Positions 23,921 to 36,744 of a DNA stretch of 64,000 nt are shown piece by piece. This stretch comes from Globodera rostochiensis. Taxonomy: Eukaryota > Nematoda > Chromadorea > Rhabditida > Heteroderidae. Within the stretch, counting starts at the first letter, position 1; each line of letters begins with the position of its first letter. The position numbers were made by a program, and so were the translations under genes. The stretch spans positions 1,426,001 to 1,490,000 of the forward strand of contig JAEVLN010000013.1 in assembly GCA_018350325.1 (NCBI GenBank), read 5' to 3'. Under the pieces are notes generated by a model. It was given only the letters and a program-made list of their open reading frames with translations. It ran no database searches and was not told the DNA's origin.

Positions 23921-24239
23921 ACCCTGCACCAGAATGTTTTCAATTAACGTCATTAAACTTTGTTGAGAATTTTAATGAAAAGAAAAACATTGGGAAGTGA
24001 TTGGTTATAATTAAATAGGAAGATAAATGGAATAGACAGAAAAACATTTCGGAACATCATTAAAATGAGAAAAGCGACAACTGCTGTCATGTGAGTGATG
24101 AACGAACGAACAAAGAAAGCACAAAAGTTTTTGACGTGTGTAAAATCACACGTAATCGCTTGGCAAATTTATTTTTGAATTTTTGGACTTCGTGTCACGA
24201 CATTTTACACATTAGTGCAAAATTGGACGTTTGACAAAT

Positions 24240-24545
24240 AGAGATTACATCAACGGTCATTTCGTCACCTGGACATTACATCAACGGACATTTCACCACC
24301 TGCTGGAAATTACATCAACAGACATTTCACCATGACATTTTAGTAGTGGACTGACTTTTCACCGGCAGACATTTCATCTTGGACTTATCATGGACTCACC
24401 ACCTGGACATTACATCAGCGGACATTTCATCACCTAGACAGTTCACCACATTCCATTCGATTTCTCATTAATTGGTCGGATTAGGTGGCGAAATGTCTGT
24501 CAATAAAATGTTGGTGAAATGTCCGGGTGGTGAAATGTCATGGAG
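24240..24545. repeat. Inverted array of GACATTTCACC motifs
   Basis: The left half repeats GGACATTACATCAACGGACA and ACATTTCACCACC. The right half carries the inverse GGTGGCGAAATGTC and GGTGGTGAAATGTC. The arrangement, simple-repeat arms facing each other, resembles the hAT-like elements, but I could not identify ends or a target duplication. Confidence 0.55.
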
Positions 24546-24792
24546 CCAGTCTTAAAAATCAAACCAATTTACACCAATTTTTGTTCCTGATTTTTAAGTC
24601 AAAATGAACAAAATTTCTAACTTAATTGCTTAAAGACAAATTATATCCTTCCCAAATCAAATCGGCATTAAAGTAACAGTTGTTTGTGATTAAGAAAAAA
24701 AACGTGATTTGCTAATGTCATTTGACTTTTCATTTTCAACATAAAAATTTGTTATTTATGTACAACAAATCCATTTTGATAATTTTGGCACA

Positions 24793-25066
24793 AATGGGTG
24801 CCGCAGTGGTAGTTAGTTATGTTGTGCTTTCTCTGCAGTTGATAGGCATTTGGGTTCGATTCCTTCTGACGACTGTAAATGATTTTCGTAAAAATATTAT
24901 CCTCTTTTGTAAGTACTTTTGGCTTTCAACTTTGTTGTAGCCATTTGTGCTAGTATTGGGAGGTAAATTGAAGTCTGGAAGAGTGAGTACTCGTCTAGTA
25001 CTTCTTCGAGACATTTGTGTCAGGTTGGATAGCTTGGACACTTCACTAATCCAGAACACTTTTTTT
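24793..25066 (+). mobile_element. tRNA-derived SINE copy, intergenic
   Basis: The plus strand starts GGTGCCGCAGTGGTAG (A-box-like), has TTTGGGTTCGATTCC (B-box-like), then the family body GGCTTTCAACTTTGTTGTAG and the tail CACTAATCCAGAACAC followed by a T-run. This is one of the two copies with both promoter-like boxes well preserved. Confidence 0.82.
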
Positions 25067-25364
25067 TTGAGAGTTCATAAAACAATTGTCAAATATTATT
25101 TTTTAATCACGGAAAATTGAGATTTTCACGTTTGAGGACCAACCGTATGCACGTCGCGGACATTTTGTTGTTCCGTTTTCGGCATTTCGACTGCCATTCA
25201 TTCAAATTTGTACCGTAACCGCGGGACCACAATTTACCGTAGGCGCTTTTTTATATTTGAAAAAAGTGTGCTGTCATTTCTGCTGGCGAAAATCATACGA
25301 TTTTTGGGCTACTCCAAAGGTCGAAAGGGATTTAAGTGCCGAATGCTTTATACCTTTCTACAAT

Positions 25365-25589
25365 AGGTCGAACATTTTACCAAATGAAAGCTCTCGATGA
25401 GGAGAAGCAATTAATATGCAAAAGCTAAGCGATCTGATAATTATGAAAAAAGTTATGGCCAGAAAAGCTCCAAAATGGCCATTTTTGGAATTTTTCACTT
25501 TTTTGGCCATAACTTTTTTAAGCAAGCTTTTGCTTATTAATTGCTTCTCCTCATTGAGAGCTTTCATTTGGTATTATTGTTCGACCTAA
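25365..25589. mobile_element. Foldback MITE-like element, ~225 bp
   Basis: Ends are inverted (TAGGTCGAACA and TTGTTCGACCTA), and arms of about 55 bp pair (AAATGAAAGCTCTCGATGAG with its inverse near 25547-25572). The centre also folds around GGCCATAACTTTTTT. No target duplication could be assigned. Confidence 0.65.
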
Positions 25590-28500
25590 TCAGTTTAATT
25601 GAAGAAAGTTAGAACACTTTCGACCTTCGGACAATTCGACCTTCGGTCCGGATGCGGATTTTTGTGTACAGACAGACATAAGTGCTGATGCTGCCAAAAT
25701 ACGATCGACACCCAAATTCAAATGTGTCAAGAAGCCACAAAAAGCCGGATGTACAAAAGACACAGCCAACTGTGGACCGATGAAAATGTAAATGAGCCAA
25801 ATGCGATGGGACAAAACGTCGACGCCACCACCGCCCGCTTTCCCCCGGAGGGGAAGTTAATGGAAATCGCAAAAAAACAGAAAAAAACAAATATTTTCCA
25901 CATTTCGATCCATTTACCCATCCATTCACTTTCCCAAGCCAATTCGGTTCTGTCCATTTTTAGTCCACAAGGTCTTCTGTCTGTCTGCTGAACTGTAGAA
26001 CCAACCATTTTCCACTTTAAATTTCGGTATAAAGTCAATTTTTTTTTTGAAATTTAATTCTCTAAAATTGAGTGCGCCCCCCCCCTCGTACAATAAAAGC
26101 GTTTTTCATTGTTTAAATCACGAAATTCCATTAACTTAAGCTTGGATTCATCTAAATTAGACTCGTATTCACAAAATTCACTTAAAATGAAAATATATTT
26201 CTCAATAATCACATACCTAAATTTAAAATAGTTTTATTTATTATTATTTGGGCACCCGAACATTTCAGCCAAACAATTGGCATTATACGCTCTATAATAT
26301 TCTTGTTAGTGCCACAAAAATTGGCATTTTTTCAAAATAAATTTAAATTATATTTTGGCACTAAAACAAAAAAATCTTTTGCACGTGACAAAAGCATAAA
26401 ATCACAGGACACAAAAGCCTTCTTCGCCGCCCATTCGCTTTATCTGCCGCGAGTGAATGAATAAATAAATGAATACGAAAAGGGCGAAAATATTTCCAAT
26501 TGATCGATCGGTGGGTTGGTCACCAAATTAGATGAAAATGTAAATGCTTTTTTTTGGTGAAATTCAAATCATTTTCACCCAATTTTCATAGGCCAAGTAG
26601 GCCATAACAGTTTAGTTTTCTTCGCGTAAAATTACAAACAAATTTTGTTTTAATCACAGTATTCCATTTTTTGATTAAAAATTGCTAAAACATTGCCAAA
26701 ATGATTTCGTTTAAAATTTACAGAATTCCTTGACCAGAATGCCCAATTTGACTGGGAAAATGCCGATTTTGTATTGTAATTAACTGGTTTTGAAATCTGG
26801 TCCCGGTTTTTGTTTCCAAAATTCGGTTATTTAAACAACTTTATGACAAAATGCCATGGAAAAGATTTATAAATTTTGCAATTAAATTTTTTGCTATTTT
26901 AAATTTGTTTTAAAAAGTCTAAATTTGTATAAAAAATAGCCTTGTTAAAAAGGAGAAAAAATGCCAAATTTCATTAAAAAATTAACCTAAAAATTATGCC
27001 AAATTTGCGAAAATTTAATTCCGGCTTATTTTGAGTAAACATTGGCCACGTTCTTTTGCTTCTCCTCCTCATTTTTGTTAGATCAAAAATGTTTTTTTGT
27101 TTGCTTTTTGCATTGGCGTCGTTTGTTTCATCACTTTTAAGCAAAAAATGTGTCGCCCGCTTACTCTTTTTTTGATCATTTTTTAACCCAATTTTACTTC
27201 AAATTTCGCACCAATTTTTTTGTTTGTTTTGTTGTCACAGGCAATCTTTTGTATTTTTATTTATAAAAATTAAAATAAATTTACAAAAATGCTTAACAAT
27301 TTTTTGCAGTTGTTAAACAACATTTTAAACGTGCAAATTTATTTTGGCATTTAAACCAATTTTTGCAAAAATAATTTGGAATTTTTTTAATTAACCGTTA
27401 ATTTAAATAATTAAATAAGCCACAGAATAATTTAATAATTTAAATTCTATTGCTAGGGCTGGGATTCCAATTATGTAAGTTTCGATGAAATTAGCTCAAA
27501 AAGGTGTTTGTTACGTCAGTTCTTTTTTTTTTGACTATTTAAAAATATTTTGACACTTTTTGAGTAAAAATTCTTTTAATAAAATGCAATAAAACGAAAT
27601 TTAACATATGAGAATTTCGGAGCATATTTTCCTTATTTTTGCCATTTTACGCATATTTATATTTTGAAAATTTGATTTAACAAATCCAGAAATTTTTAAC
27701 ATTGAAATTTTTCAACAAAAATGATTAAAAAACAAATAAATTTTAAAATTTTACACTTCAAAAATCATGTTTATTGTAGCCCCGGCAGAATTCAGAAAAT
27801 CAAAACGTATTTACTATTTTCTTAAAGGCTTTACGATGATTTTATTGCCCTTTCCCCCGCCCGTCGCCGGCGGCCGTCCGTCGGTTTGGCCGGCCGGCCG
27901 CGTCCAAATTTAAGGACGGCTCAAAGCGTTTGGACAGACAAAAACTTTTTTTTTTTGTTGTGCAAATAAACACGGAATTTATTATACCTATTTATGGTCA
28001 CACGCCCTCCCCCCACACATCATCAATCAGCTGTTGAAGAATTAGTTTCTGAAAATTCGTGGAATTTTAAACAAAAATTTGTTTTTAAACAAATTTTTGT
28101 TTGGTTGAAAAGCTTGGCCCGAAGAATGATGGCCAGAATTCGTTTGCTAGCTTCCAAAATTGGCATTTTTATTTGAAAAAAAGATTCTATCAAACTGTCT
28201 CCGGGGCTCATTGTTGTTTTCGATTAATACGATCGCATCGAAAATTTAGCGAAATTCAGCCTAAAATTATAATATTAAGTTTTTACAGGTCAGTGAAATT
28301 CCTAATTTTTCTCGGAAGCGCCTAATCTCAGAATTCTGATCGAATTTAATTTTACTTTGACGTCCCCTCCCCGACAAACCGTCCACCTAAAACACTCCAA
28401 ATTCAGAAGCAAATAATTTTTAACATCTTAAAAAATGTATTCTTTTTACAATCAATCCAATTCTTTGCCAGCAACATGACAATTTGGGGCTCTTTTTTTG

Positions 28501-30424
28501 CTCAATGTTTTTTTATTGTCGTAATTGGTTTATTTGTTTTGTCTTCCCCCCCCCCCCCCCCATTCACCAACATAAGCATTTTCATGCCTTGGCTTTTTGG
28601 TTTCAAACAAATTTTTGGTTTTCTTAACGAAAAAAATTGTTGTTTTTTGGTTTTCAGTAAATTTGTCCTTTATTCTCCCGTACATTACATATAGCTAATT
28701 TAAACTTTCACTTTTTCAAATTTCATCAACTAATTTCTGTGGGGGTTTTTTTCAGCCAATAAAGGGGGGGCAATATTTTTTTTAGAAAATTTCCCCCGAA
28801 GCGTTTTTATTTTCTACCCCTTATTTTGGGCCCATTTTTGTGCGAATTTTCCATTCACATCGTCTTCTGATGACGACGGACGGACTGACTATATTTTGAT
28901 GGTTTCTCAAATGGCCGTCGATGGGATGTTGTGGGGGGGGGCAGATGATTCACCCGCCAAATATATATAATATTGACAGCACTGATTCATCCATTTTCAT
29001 TCTTTCTTTGCCCCTAAGGGGCAGCAATGTCCCACAAAAATCCGTTGGCCCAACACCAAAAGTTTGGCTAATGGCCCTCAAAACTCTGCGCAATAAATGT
29101 CCGAATTATGTGGCCCCTCAGACACTGTACCCCCCCCCCCCCCCCCGGGGGGGGGGGGGCAAAATCTCTTCTCCGTTCGGACATTCCATAAAAGTTGGAT
29201 AAAAATTTTTAGTTTAATACAGGCTTTATTATATGTACATGTAACGGTGTTACAAAAGGCCGAGTGGACAAAAGATTTTTCAAAAATGGACAAAAGGCCG
29301 AGTAGACCAAAAGAATTTTCCAAAAATGGACAAAAGGCCGACTCGCTTAAAATATGATAAAACAACAATTTATTAACTGGGAAATTAATCAGGCAACTCG
29401 GCTAATTAATCATACTTTTGAATTGGTGTTTTTTGTTCTCTTTTTGGTGTTTTGTCTCTTTTTGAGCGAGTCGGTGCTTTGTCATTTTGCCGATTCGGCT
29501 TTTTCTCTCAGTTTGGCTAAATGGTAGTTTAGTCTCGTTTTGGCTGAGTCATTCTTGTCGAAACTATTTTTTATTTTATTAATAAATAAAAAATTCAAAA
29601 ATGAATTTGTCTGTTAAAACTGACGTAATTTTCAAGCTGACCGCACCAATAAAAGAAAGCATTCCCCCCACACATTTTCCGCATATTTTATTACGAATTT
29701 TAAGCCATATAAAAGCTTTAAATTTTATGACGACCTCCACTTATGAAAGAGAAGGTCGTGTTTCTCCTCCCACATTCGCTAAGATTTATTTTATTTTATT
29801 TATTCAAAACGACTGAATTAAATAATCTTCTATTTATTTAAATATTTAAAAAATTGGGTTTCAACTTTCATTATAGTAGTTAACATAAAAAAAAAAAATT
29901 TATTTTTATATATATTTATTTCGGTTCAATTTTGTGAAGAACATAAATTTAAAAAATATTATTAATTAATTTTTGATTTTTCATCAATTATTATAAGGCA
30001 ATCATCGAAACGGAACAATTGTTTCTTCTTGCTAATTGAACTAAATCCCCCCCCCGAGGGGCCGACCAAACCAAACAGCTGGTTTTCGTTTCATTGATTA
30101 CGTTTAGACACCAATTTTCACGTTATTATAAAGAACGCCAACAAATGTCCGATATTTTTTGAGCGGGAATTTTTATTCTTTTAAATTTTTGAATTTCTTA
30201 AGTTTATACTAAACAACAATCCACTAAAATAAGGCATGAAAATTTGTTTTGTAGAAAAAAGAATTACTATGTTGTATAGGTGTCCTCCTTTTAAAACTTG
30301 ATTTTTGAAATACTTAAAGTGAGAAGTCTCAAAATGTCGGAGGCATCCGTGACGTCGGGGACAAAATATATCTATTTAAATATGGAAATAAAAATTTAAA
30401 AAAAAATTTTTTTTTAGTTTAAGC
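25590..30424. other. AT-rich intergenic region, no supported gene
   Basis: I see no gene with convincing splice structure. A plus-strand frame at 25722-25991 has some coding-like codons (for example MYKRHSQLWTDENVN) but lacks support. A GC-rich palindromic patch lies near 27.88 kb (GGCCGGCCGG). Around 29.25-29.55 kb, motifs ACAAAAGGCCGAGT and their inverse suggest a decayed inverted element. Confidence 0.45.
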
Positions 30425-30516
30425 TAGGGTTGCTCACCGACCGACCCTTCGAGGGCGTAAACGTTCGGGAACAAAAACCCCAATTAAAATGTTGAGGGTT
30501 CGGGAAGCAAGCTTAG
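30425..30516. mobile_element. Small hAT-like MITE
   Basis: The 92-bp element starts TAGGGTTGCTCACCGACC and ends GGAAGCAAGCTTAG, with 8-bp target duplications GTTTAAGC (30417-30424 and 30517-30524). The ends are imperfectly inverted. It is non-coding and sits upstream of the claudin-like gene. Confidence 0.7.
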
Positions 30517-30858
30517 GTTTAAGCGGTATTTAAGAGGTAAAACAAGCGCCGCCCCCCTTCCCCCGAGGCATTTGGCCACTTGTTGCCCGAGGCACAAAGT
30601 TTATTTTGCCCCCGGCAATGTTTTCAGCGGTGTGAAAGTTGAAGCTTACTTAATAATCCCCATTCTCTTGCTTAATCTCCGCATTCGCCAAAGTGAAAAA
30701 TACTAGATTTAAGAATTTTAACTTTCGAGTTCGAAAATTTTATTTAATTTTTCAAATATTTTATAGAGAATTTGTTGCCAAAAAATACCAAAGCAGCAGC
30801 AGCATCAACAGCTAGCTTCTCCCCATCAAGTTCAAGCAGTACATTGACGGGCTTCAGC

Positions 30859-33821
30859 ATGAACAGGACCGCGCTGCGAGTGTGCCGTATGATCAGTTTG
30901 CTGGTCAGCGCGTTGCTTTGTTGCAGTGCCGTCATTTTGCTTACGATCGGTGTCGCAACTCCGTCTTGGCAAGAAAACTGCGCAAAAAAATGAATTTAAA
31001 ACATTTTTTCAGGCTTTACGTGGACTACCTTGTTGCGGAAGGCACAATAGAAGAGCATCGACACGGACTTTGGCTTGATTGTGTGCTAAGGGGTGGCGGC
31101 GGGTCAAATCCCTACGGTTTCTATTTTAATTATTCTTAAAGATTATATATTAAATTTTAATATTTATATTAATTTTTAATTAAATTATAAAACGATTATA
31201 TATTAACTTGAATTATATTATTCACTACTCAAATTTGATAAATTTATTAATATTATTAATAAATTCTTAAATATTATTATATTACATTAAATCATGATTC
31301 TAATATTTTTATTAAACTTGAATTTTTATTAATTTTTAATTAAATTATAATTAAAGATTAAATAATTACAATAAAAAAATTCTTAAATATTATTATGTAA
31401 ATAAAAAATTACCAAATATTTTTAATTCTTAATTTAAAGCACAATCATCTTACTTAAACTGGGGCGTGACAAGTGATCAATGCGAATACAAATGGGGTAA
31501 ATTTCAATTTTTTTTTATAAATTTTATATTTAAAATTAAAAAAAGAAAAATGAACCAAATTTGTTAGATTTATTTATGCAAATATTTATAAATTTTTTTT
31601 TTAAATTTTCAGTGAATATTGGCCCCTCGTACGGAAGCGGCGGCGCCGGCATCGACCCGTACCTTTCGAATTCGGGATACAGTGCAATGAGCAGCCTGTT
31701 CCAGACCGATTATTCGCAGCACAGATTTTTGGGTTGGCAATTTAAAAATTTTTTTTTAAATTTTATTAAAAAGTTCAACTTTTATCAAAATTCTTAAGAG
31801 TTTTTAAATTTATCTCTTAACAAATTAATGTTATTTAATAATAAGGAAATCTAAAAAATTAACTAAAAATCAAAATATAATTCATTTAAATTTTATTAAT
31901 TTTTAATTAAATGAAATGATTTTCTCGTAAAATTAGCTTGGCACGTCTCCACCATGATCCTTCTGCTAATTGCGATCACTGCCGGAGTTTTCGCCATTTT
32001 TGCGTGCCTTTGCGTTTTATGCACCGGTTCAAAAAATTAAAAAAAACAATTTAATTTTTATTAAATTGTTTTTAAATTTAGGGCTTTGCTCTCCAGTGGC
32101 TGCTTTGTTGGAATTTGTGGCTTGTATATTTATTATTTGTTTAATTATCAAAAAATTTAAAATTATTTTTTAATTATTTAATATCAATGATTAATTTATT
32201 TTAAAAAATCTTTTACTTTTAATTAATTTGTAATAAAAATAATAATTATTATAGTATATTAAAACGCATTTAAATAAAATACCTTTTATTTTAAATTGTA
32301 AAATATTTCAAATTCAAACTTTTTTTTAAATTTAAAGTTATTTCTTCTGCCATTGGTGTCACCATATTTTTCATTAACGCAAATCGTCCCGAAATTCGTT
32401 ACACACAAATTCCAAATAGCGCCGAACGATGGCGCGTTAATGAGGTGAGAAAAAGAGAATCCATCAAATTTTTTAAAAAATCGAACTTTTCAAACGACGT
32501 CAAAAATTGCAATTTTTAAATTTATAACAAAAAAAACTACACCTTTTTAAGCTCCAACCCAATGGCTTTCCCCAAGTGTACTTTGCGGGATCGGGATTAT
32601 GAAATGTCCCTTTTGGGGACTGAAATATATCTTTTTGGATTGAAATGTCATTTTTGTGGACTGAAATGTTCCTTTTTGGGACTGAAATTCGCCATTATAT
32701 GGTCCCCGGGTTACTTTTTTCAAAATTTACAAATCTTTTTTTGTTTTTTTTGTCAATTAGTCCCAGTTTTTTAACCGGAATTTGAAATCATTTTTTACAT
32801 TATAAAATCCCGGACTTATAATCCCAAAGTTTTTTTAAAAATCCCGATCCCGCTCTACTCTAGGGAGGTGCTCCAGCTTCCCCATGGTATCCACCGCCAG
32901 GCTACGGCCCACCCGGAATTTGGGGAGGCGACGGCGGGTTCGGAACCGTCGTGGGACCTCCGCCCGACTGGGCCCTCCACCGCCTCCCTGGCCAGGTGCA
33001 TTCCCTCAATTTTCAAAAATGCTGGGAAATTCCTTAAAATTCTAAATTTAAAAATCAGTGAAAATGCTTTTTTTTATTCAAAACAAATTAAATTGCAGCA
33101 AATGCGCGGCTTTTCCTTTGACCTTTCGCTGGCCTCGGTGTTCATCTTCTTGCTGTCCTGCTTGCTCGGCGTGCTCGGCTCCGTCGTGGTATTCATGCAC
33201 GCGCAGCACCACCACCAGCACCACCGACGGATGGACAGGCAAACAAAAACATTATTCGATATTTATTTATACTTAAAAAAATTAAGAAACATTTCGTTTG
33301 ACTTATATTTTTTTGATTAACTAATTATTTTAATTTCTTAATTTCGGTGCTTATTCATTTTATGCTTTAATACGTTTTTAAGGCTTTGCTTTTTACCAAT
33401 TAAATAAACATTTTCTAAAATTAATTTTTGTTAAAAACTTTATTAAATTTTTAATTTACAGTTTTAAATTTTTGGCCTTAAAACATTTTCATATTTGAAT
33501 TTTCTTTACCCTTTTCATTTAGCAAACGATTTTTCTTATTTAATAAATTAAAAAAAATATATTTTTTAAATTTAATTTAGAAAAATTTTATTCGAAATGT
33601 TTTTTAAAAAAAAAAGCTTAAGCCCACTTTATGCCTATTTGTTTTGTTGGCATTTCAGCAAAACCTTCCCGAAGACGGAGATCAGCACAGTGTCTTCAAC
33701 GGCTAACGACCACAACCACCTGAGCATGACCACCAACATGGCCAACCAGCCCCATCTGATTCGTATCCGCAACGATGGCACTGGTGGATCCGTGATCCGA
33801 GACAATTCGATCGATGTTTAA
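30859..33821 (+). CDS. Four-transmembrane claudin-like protein
   Basis: Ten exons close in frame (354 residues): 30859-30968, 31013-31116, 31440-31496, 31613-31732, 31937-32026, 32082-32123, 32338-32444, 32864-32995, 33099-33238, 33659-33821. TM1 is in exon 1 (ISLLVSALLCCSAVILLTIG), followed by ATPSW and a first extracellular loop with HGLWLDC and a second cysteine (DQCEYKW). That is the W-LW-C-C layout of the claudin/PMP22 superfamily and nematode Clc-like proteins. TM2 is in exon 5, TM3 in exons 6-7, TM4 in exon 9. Exon 8 adds a Pro/Gly-rich stretch to loop 2. The tail ends SIDV, a possible class II PDZ ligand. Likely role: plasma-membrane junction or channel accessory protein; the subfamily is uncertain. 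Two introns use GC donors (TCTTG|GCAAGA and ACAG|GCAAAC). The exon 8 acceptor lies at the end of a MITE. Confidence 0.8.
32574..32862. mobile_element. MITE inside intron 7 of the claudin-like gene
   Basis: The right end ATCCCGATCCCGCTCTACTCTA is the inverse of the TAGAGTAG/GCGGGATCGGGA end type used by neighbouring elements, and the left side has GCGGGATCGGGATT at 32586. The interior repeats GGACTGAAATGTCC. The left terminus is diverged and no target duplication is clear. The element ends one base before the acceptor of exon 8. Confidence 0.6.
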
Positions 33822-34530
33822 ATTGGCGCGGGGTGCTTTTTTGTTGGCATTTTATACAAGGACCATTTTTTTGACCTTTTTTTGACACAAACTTGGCACG
33901 GTCTCTCTCATTATTCATTCATTCATCGCGTTATTTTCCCATTGTATTTATGTACTTTCACCCTATTTGCGAGTTCTAAAATTGCCATGACATTGCGCGA
34001 ATGTTTTTTGTTTTGTTTTTCAAATTGGCACCAAATTACTTGGCATTGTGCCATTTAAAAAAGAAAATTGTTGTAGCATTAACCAAGAAGCGATGTCGTG
34101 GTATTATACCTCTTTATCATTTACCTTTTTACCACATTTTTTGCATATTCATTGTAAACACATAAAATATTCTTTAATCTTGGTAACATTTTTCGACGTT
34201 TAATAACTTATAAATATAATAATACAAATCATTTTAAACAATTTAATAATCAAGTATGGCAAATTTTCAATCAATTTAAGAATCATTTAGAACATTATAG
34301 TGTTAGATATGTAAATTAGGGGCAGCCCAATTGGTCGAATTTAACGCTGTTCAAACAAAATATTTAATTTACTATACCAATAAATACTGTATAAACCTTT
34401 ATCCAATTAATTGTGAACGCTTTGGCGTTTTGTGTTATTAAATATTTGAATTGATCCAACATTTTTCAAAATATTTTCTTTTTCAACATAATTTTTTCCG
34501 CATCTTCTGATCTCCTCACAATGCAAATGT
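33822..34530. other. Spacer between convergent genes
   Basis: The 3' UTR of the claudin-like gene should occupy the left side. From about 34.35 kb the sequence matches the flank at 38.65 kb (GTATAAACCTTTAT, CTTTGGCGTTTTGTGTTATT), which marks the left edge of the duplicated expansin unit. No other gene is seen. Confidence 0.6.
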
Positions 34531-36013
34531 TTAGCACGCCTTGATGTTTGACGGGCATTTCAAATAGGTGAGCGTAGCGCCTGAAATAAAGTTTATTTTT
34601 CAATTTATGAGTTTTTTAAAGGCTCTTTGGATATGTACTAGAAAATGGCGGCAGATGTCAAGTACCGACAAAGGAAAATGCCGGCATTTTGTCTCGAGCA
34701 TCGATCGGGAGTCAAGCAAAGTGTTTTGGGCTAGAAAATCCCTATTTTTTTAGGTCATGCCTCAGGGTAAATTCCTATCCCTACAAAAGAGTCCTGGATT
34801 ATTATCACAACGCCAATGTAATTTCTGACCCGTCGCTTTGCCCACAAGGCCCCCACGTGGCTCCAAATAGTTGAAGGCGTCAATGGACAAATCCACATGG
34901 CTAGGCGTACATTCCGGGCATTTGTTGTTGATCGGCACAGTCAGACTTTAAGGGGGGGGGGCAAATTTTGATTAATTTGATTTAGATATATTCAAACAAA
35001 ATTACGCACGTCTTTCCATTGTAGTCAATCTTCACGCAAATGTTCTTGCAAATCGGGTCGTCCAACATTAACAAATTTTGGAACGCCGTGTCTCAGTGGT
35101 AGTGCTGCTAACCGAATGTTCGAGTCCAAGTGGTCGCGATATTTTTTATGATCAAAATTGAGAATTGACTGACCACGCCCGCGTCGAGGCCGCACGCGCC
35201 GCGTCCACCGGCTCCGTAGAAAGTGAACACGCTGTTCTTGAACGGCTTGTTCAGGTTCTGGTTGATTGGTCCGTCCATGGTAGTGCTCGACAGATAGCCC
35301 ATGCCTTTGAAAATTGGATTATAATATAATGTTGGCATTGTGGAACGGATTGGTCCGAAAATTAAAATAAATTTTATTCTTACAAGATCCGGCTGGAGCT
35401 CCGCCACAGATGCCTAAATAATTAATAAAAAGATAAAACTTATTTAATTTCTTATTCCAAATTATGCCAACCGTCGATGTAGTATTTGGCTTCGATCATT
35501 TTGAGGGTGGGCGCGCCGTTTCCGTTGATGTTCACTCCGGCATTTGTATTCGTTGCGCCCGGCGCAATGTCGGCAGGGGGGGCCAACGTGTACTGGTTGG
35601 AGGCGCCGCTGACCGCGTTAGCGCCCCAAACGCTTCCGATGGTCGTCTACGGAAATGATGCGGTTAGTTTAATCAATTAAACAATGAGATCGATCTGATC
35701 CATCCGATCATAATCCGATTAGAAAAAATCATTCTTCATACGGAGGAACCCGACTGTGAAAATCACTGTTTGAATTCAGCACATTCTTTGGCGTTTTCTC
35801 CATTATTTTTACTCCGCTTGCTGGTGTTAACGAGAATTTGACGGAGCACGCGATTTTGGAGCCGTCCTCGTTCTTGAAGTTCGGCACGTATTGGCCACCT
35901 CCGTTCCAAGTGTTCCCTTTTAACGTGGCCTTAACACCGGCCGAAACGATTTGGGCACGGAAATGGACGGCCAAAAGGCACAACAAACACAGAATTGCTT
36001 GAGAGGAGTTCAT
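34531..36013 (-). pseudogene. CBM2-expansin-like gene, copy A (exon 5 truncated)
   Basis: Readable exons match copy B: 35813-36013, 35472-35646, 35384-35413, 35177-35304, a remnant of exon 5 (35010 to about 35064), 34830-34945 and 34531-34580. They encode a signal peptide, a CBM2-like module (SWNGGG-type start here NTWNGGGQYVPNF) and parts of an expansin domain (TFYGAGGRGACGLD, PSHVDLSIDAFNYLEP). The first ~85 nt of exon 5 and its acceptor are gone. The remnant abuts a tRNA-like sequence (35084-35137) that in copy B lies roughly 390 bp further away, so a deletion is the simplest cause. Exon 4 does not splice in phase to exon 6. I therefore call it a probable pseudogene; a rescue through cryptic sites is conceivable. 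Confidence 0.75.
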
Positions 36014-36744
36014 TTTCGAGAAAATTTATTTTAAAAAATCAAATTGTTTCCTAAATTATGAAGAAATAAAAACTTGGAATTTATTTTTTAAATTTAAAAC
36101 AAAATTTTTTTAAACATTGAAATAGGTACTTAAAATTTTGTTTTAATATATATGCGAATGAAAAACTTTTTAATAATTGAATACTTTAGACCCCTATTTA
36201 TGTGCGGTAAACGGCTTGATGAAGTTTGACCCCCGTAAACAATTTGGCCCCATATTCAAATGAATATTTACACAATTTTAAATTATTTTTTTTTCATATT
36301 TCCGCCAAAATTTTATTTGTTCAGGCACAAAATTGACGAAAAATTTTACTCAATTTTTTGATTGCCAAAAGTACGTTCAAATATAAATTTTACGTAGATT
36401 AAAATTTTATCATCTGAACTGAAACATAGTTTATGCAGCTGTTCTTATCGGATCAATCACAGGGACCTAGAAGATTTTTTTATTTAAAAGTCTAACAAGA
36501 ATTAAATTCAAAATGTAAAACTAACTACTCCTTAGCTAATGCATCAAATGATTTGCGCCCAATCAGATCCCAAATTGTCTGATTTTTCATCTGATCTAAA
36601 TTAGAAGAACCCTATTTAAAGAATCTAATCAGTTTTATAAATATTCAAATCTCAGCGCCAAAAAAAAACAGGCTCAATTCTTGTAGCTGTTTTGATCGGC
36701 TAAAAATAGTTTCCATAAATTTATCGAGCTTACGAAAAAAAAAT
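36014..36744. promoter_or_regulatory. Upstream region of expansin copy A (duplicated)
   Basis: This stretch contains no exon. It matches the region upstream of copy B (about 41.0-41.7 kb), for example TGATGAAGTTTG and CCGCCAAAATTTTATTTGTT. The duplication therefore included the 5' flank and presumably the promoter. No specific element could be recognised. Confidence 0.5.

Larger units (their letters stand above)
21959..24792. other. Region upstream of bec-1, repeats only
   Basis: No supported exon is found. The bec-1 promoter should lie near the left end. About 22.74-22.84 kb has a hairpin (CCGGCAGCAGAGAG / CTGCTGCCGG). 22.3-22.4 kb repeats ACATTTCATATACTA. Listed repeats occupy 23.0-23.9 and 24.2-24.5 kb. 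Confidence 0.5.
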
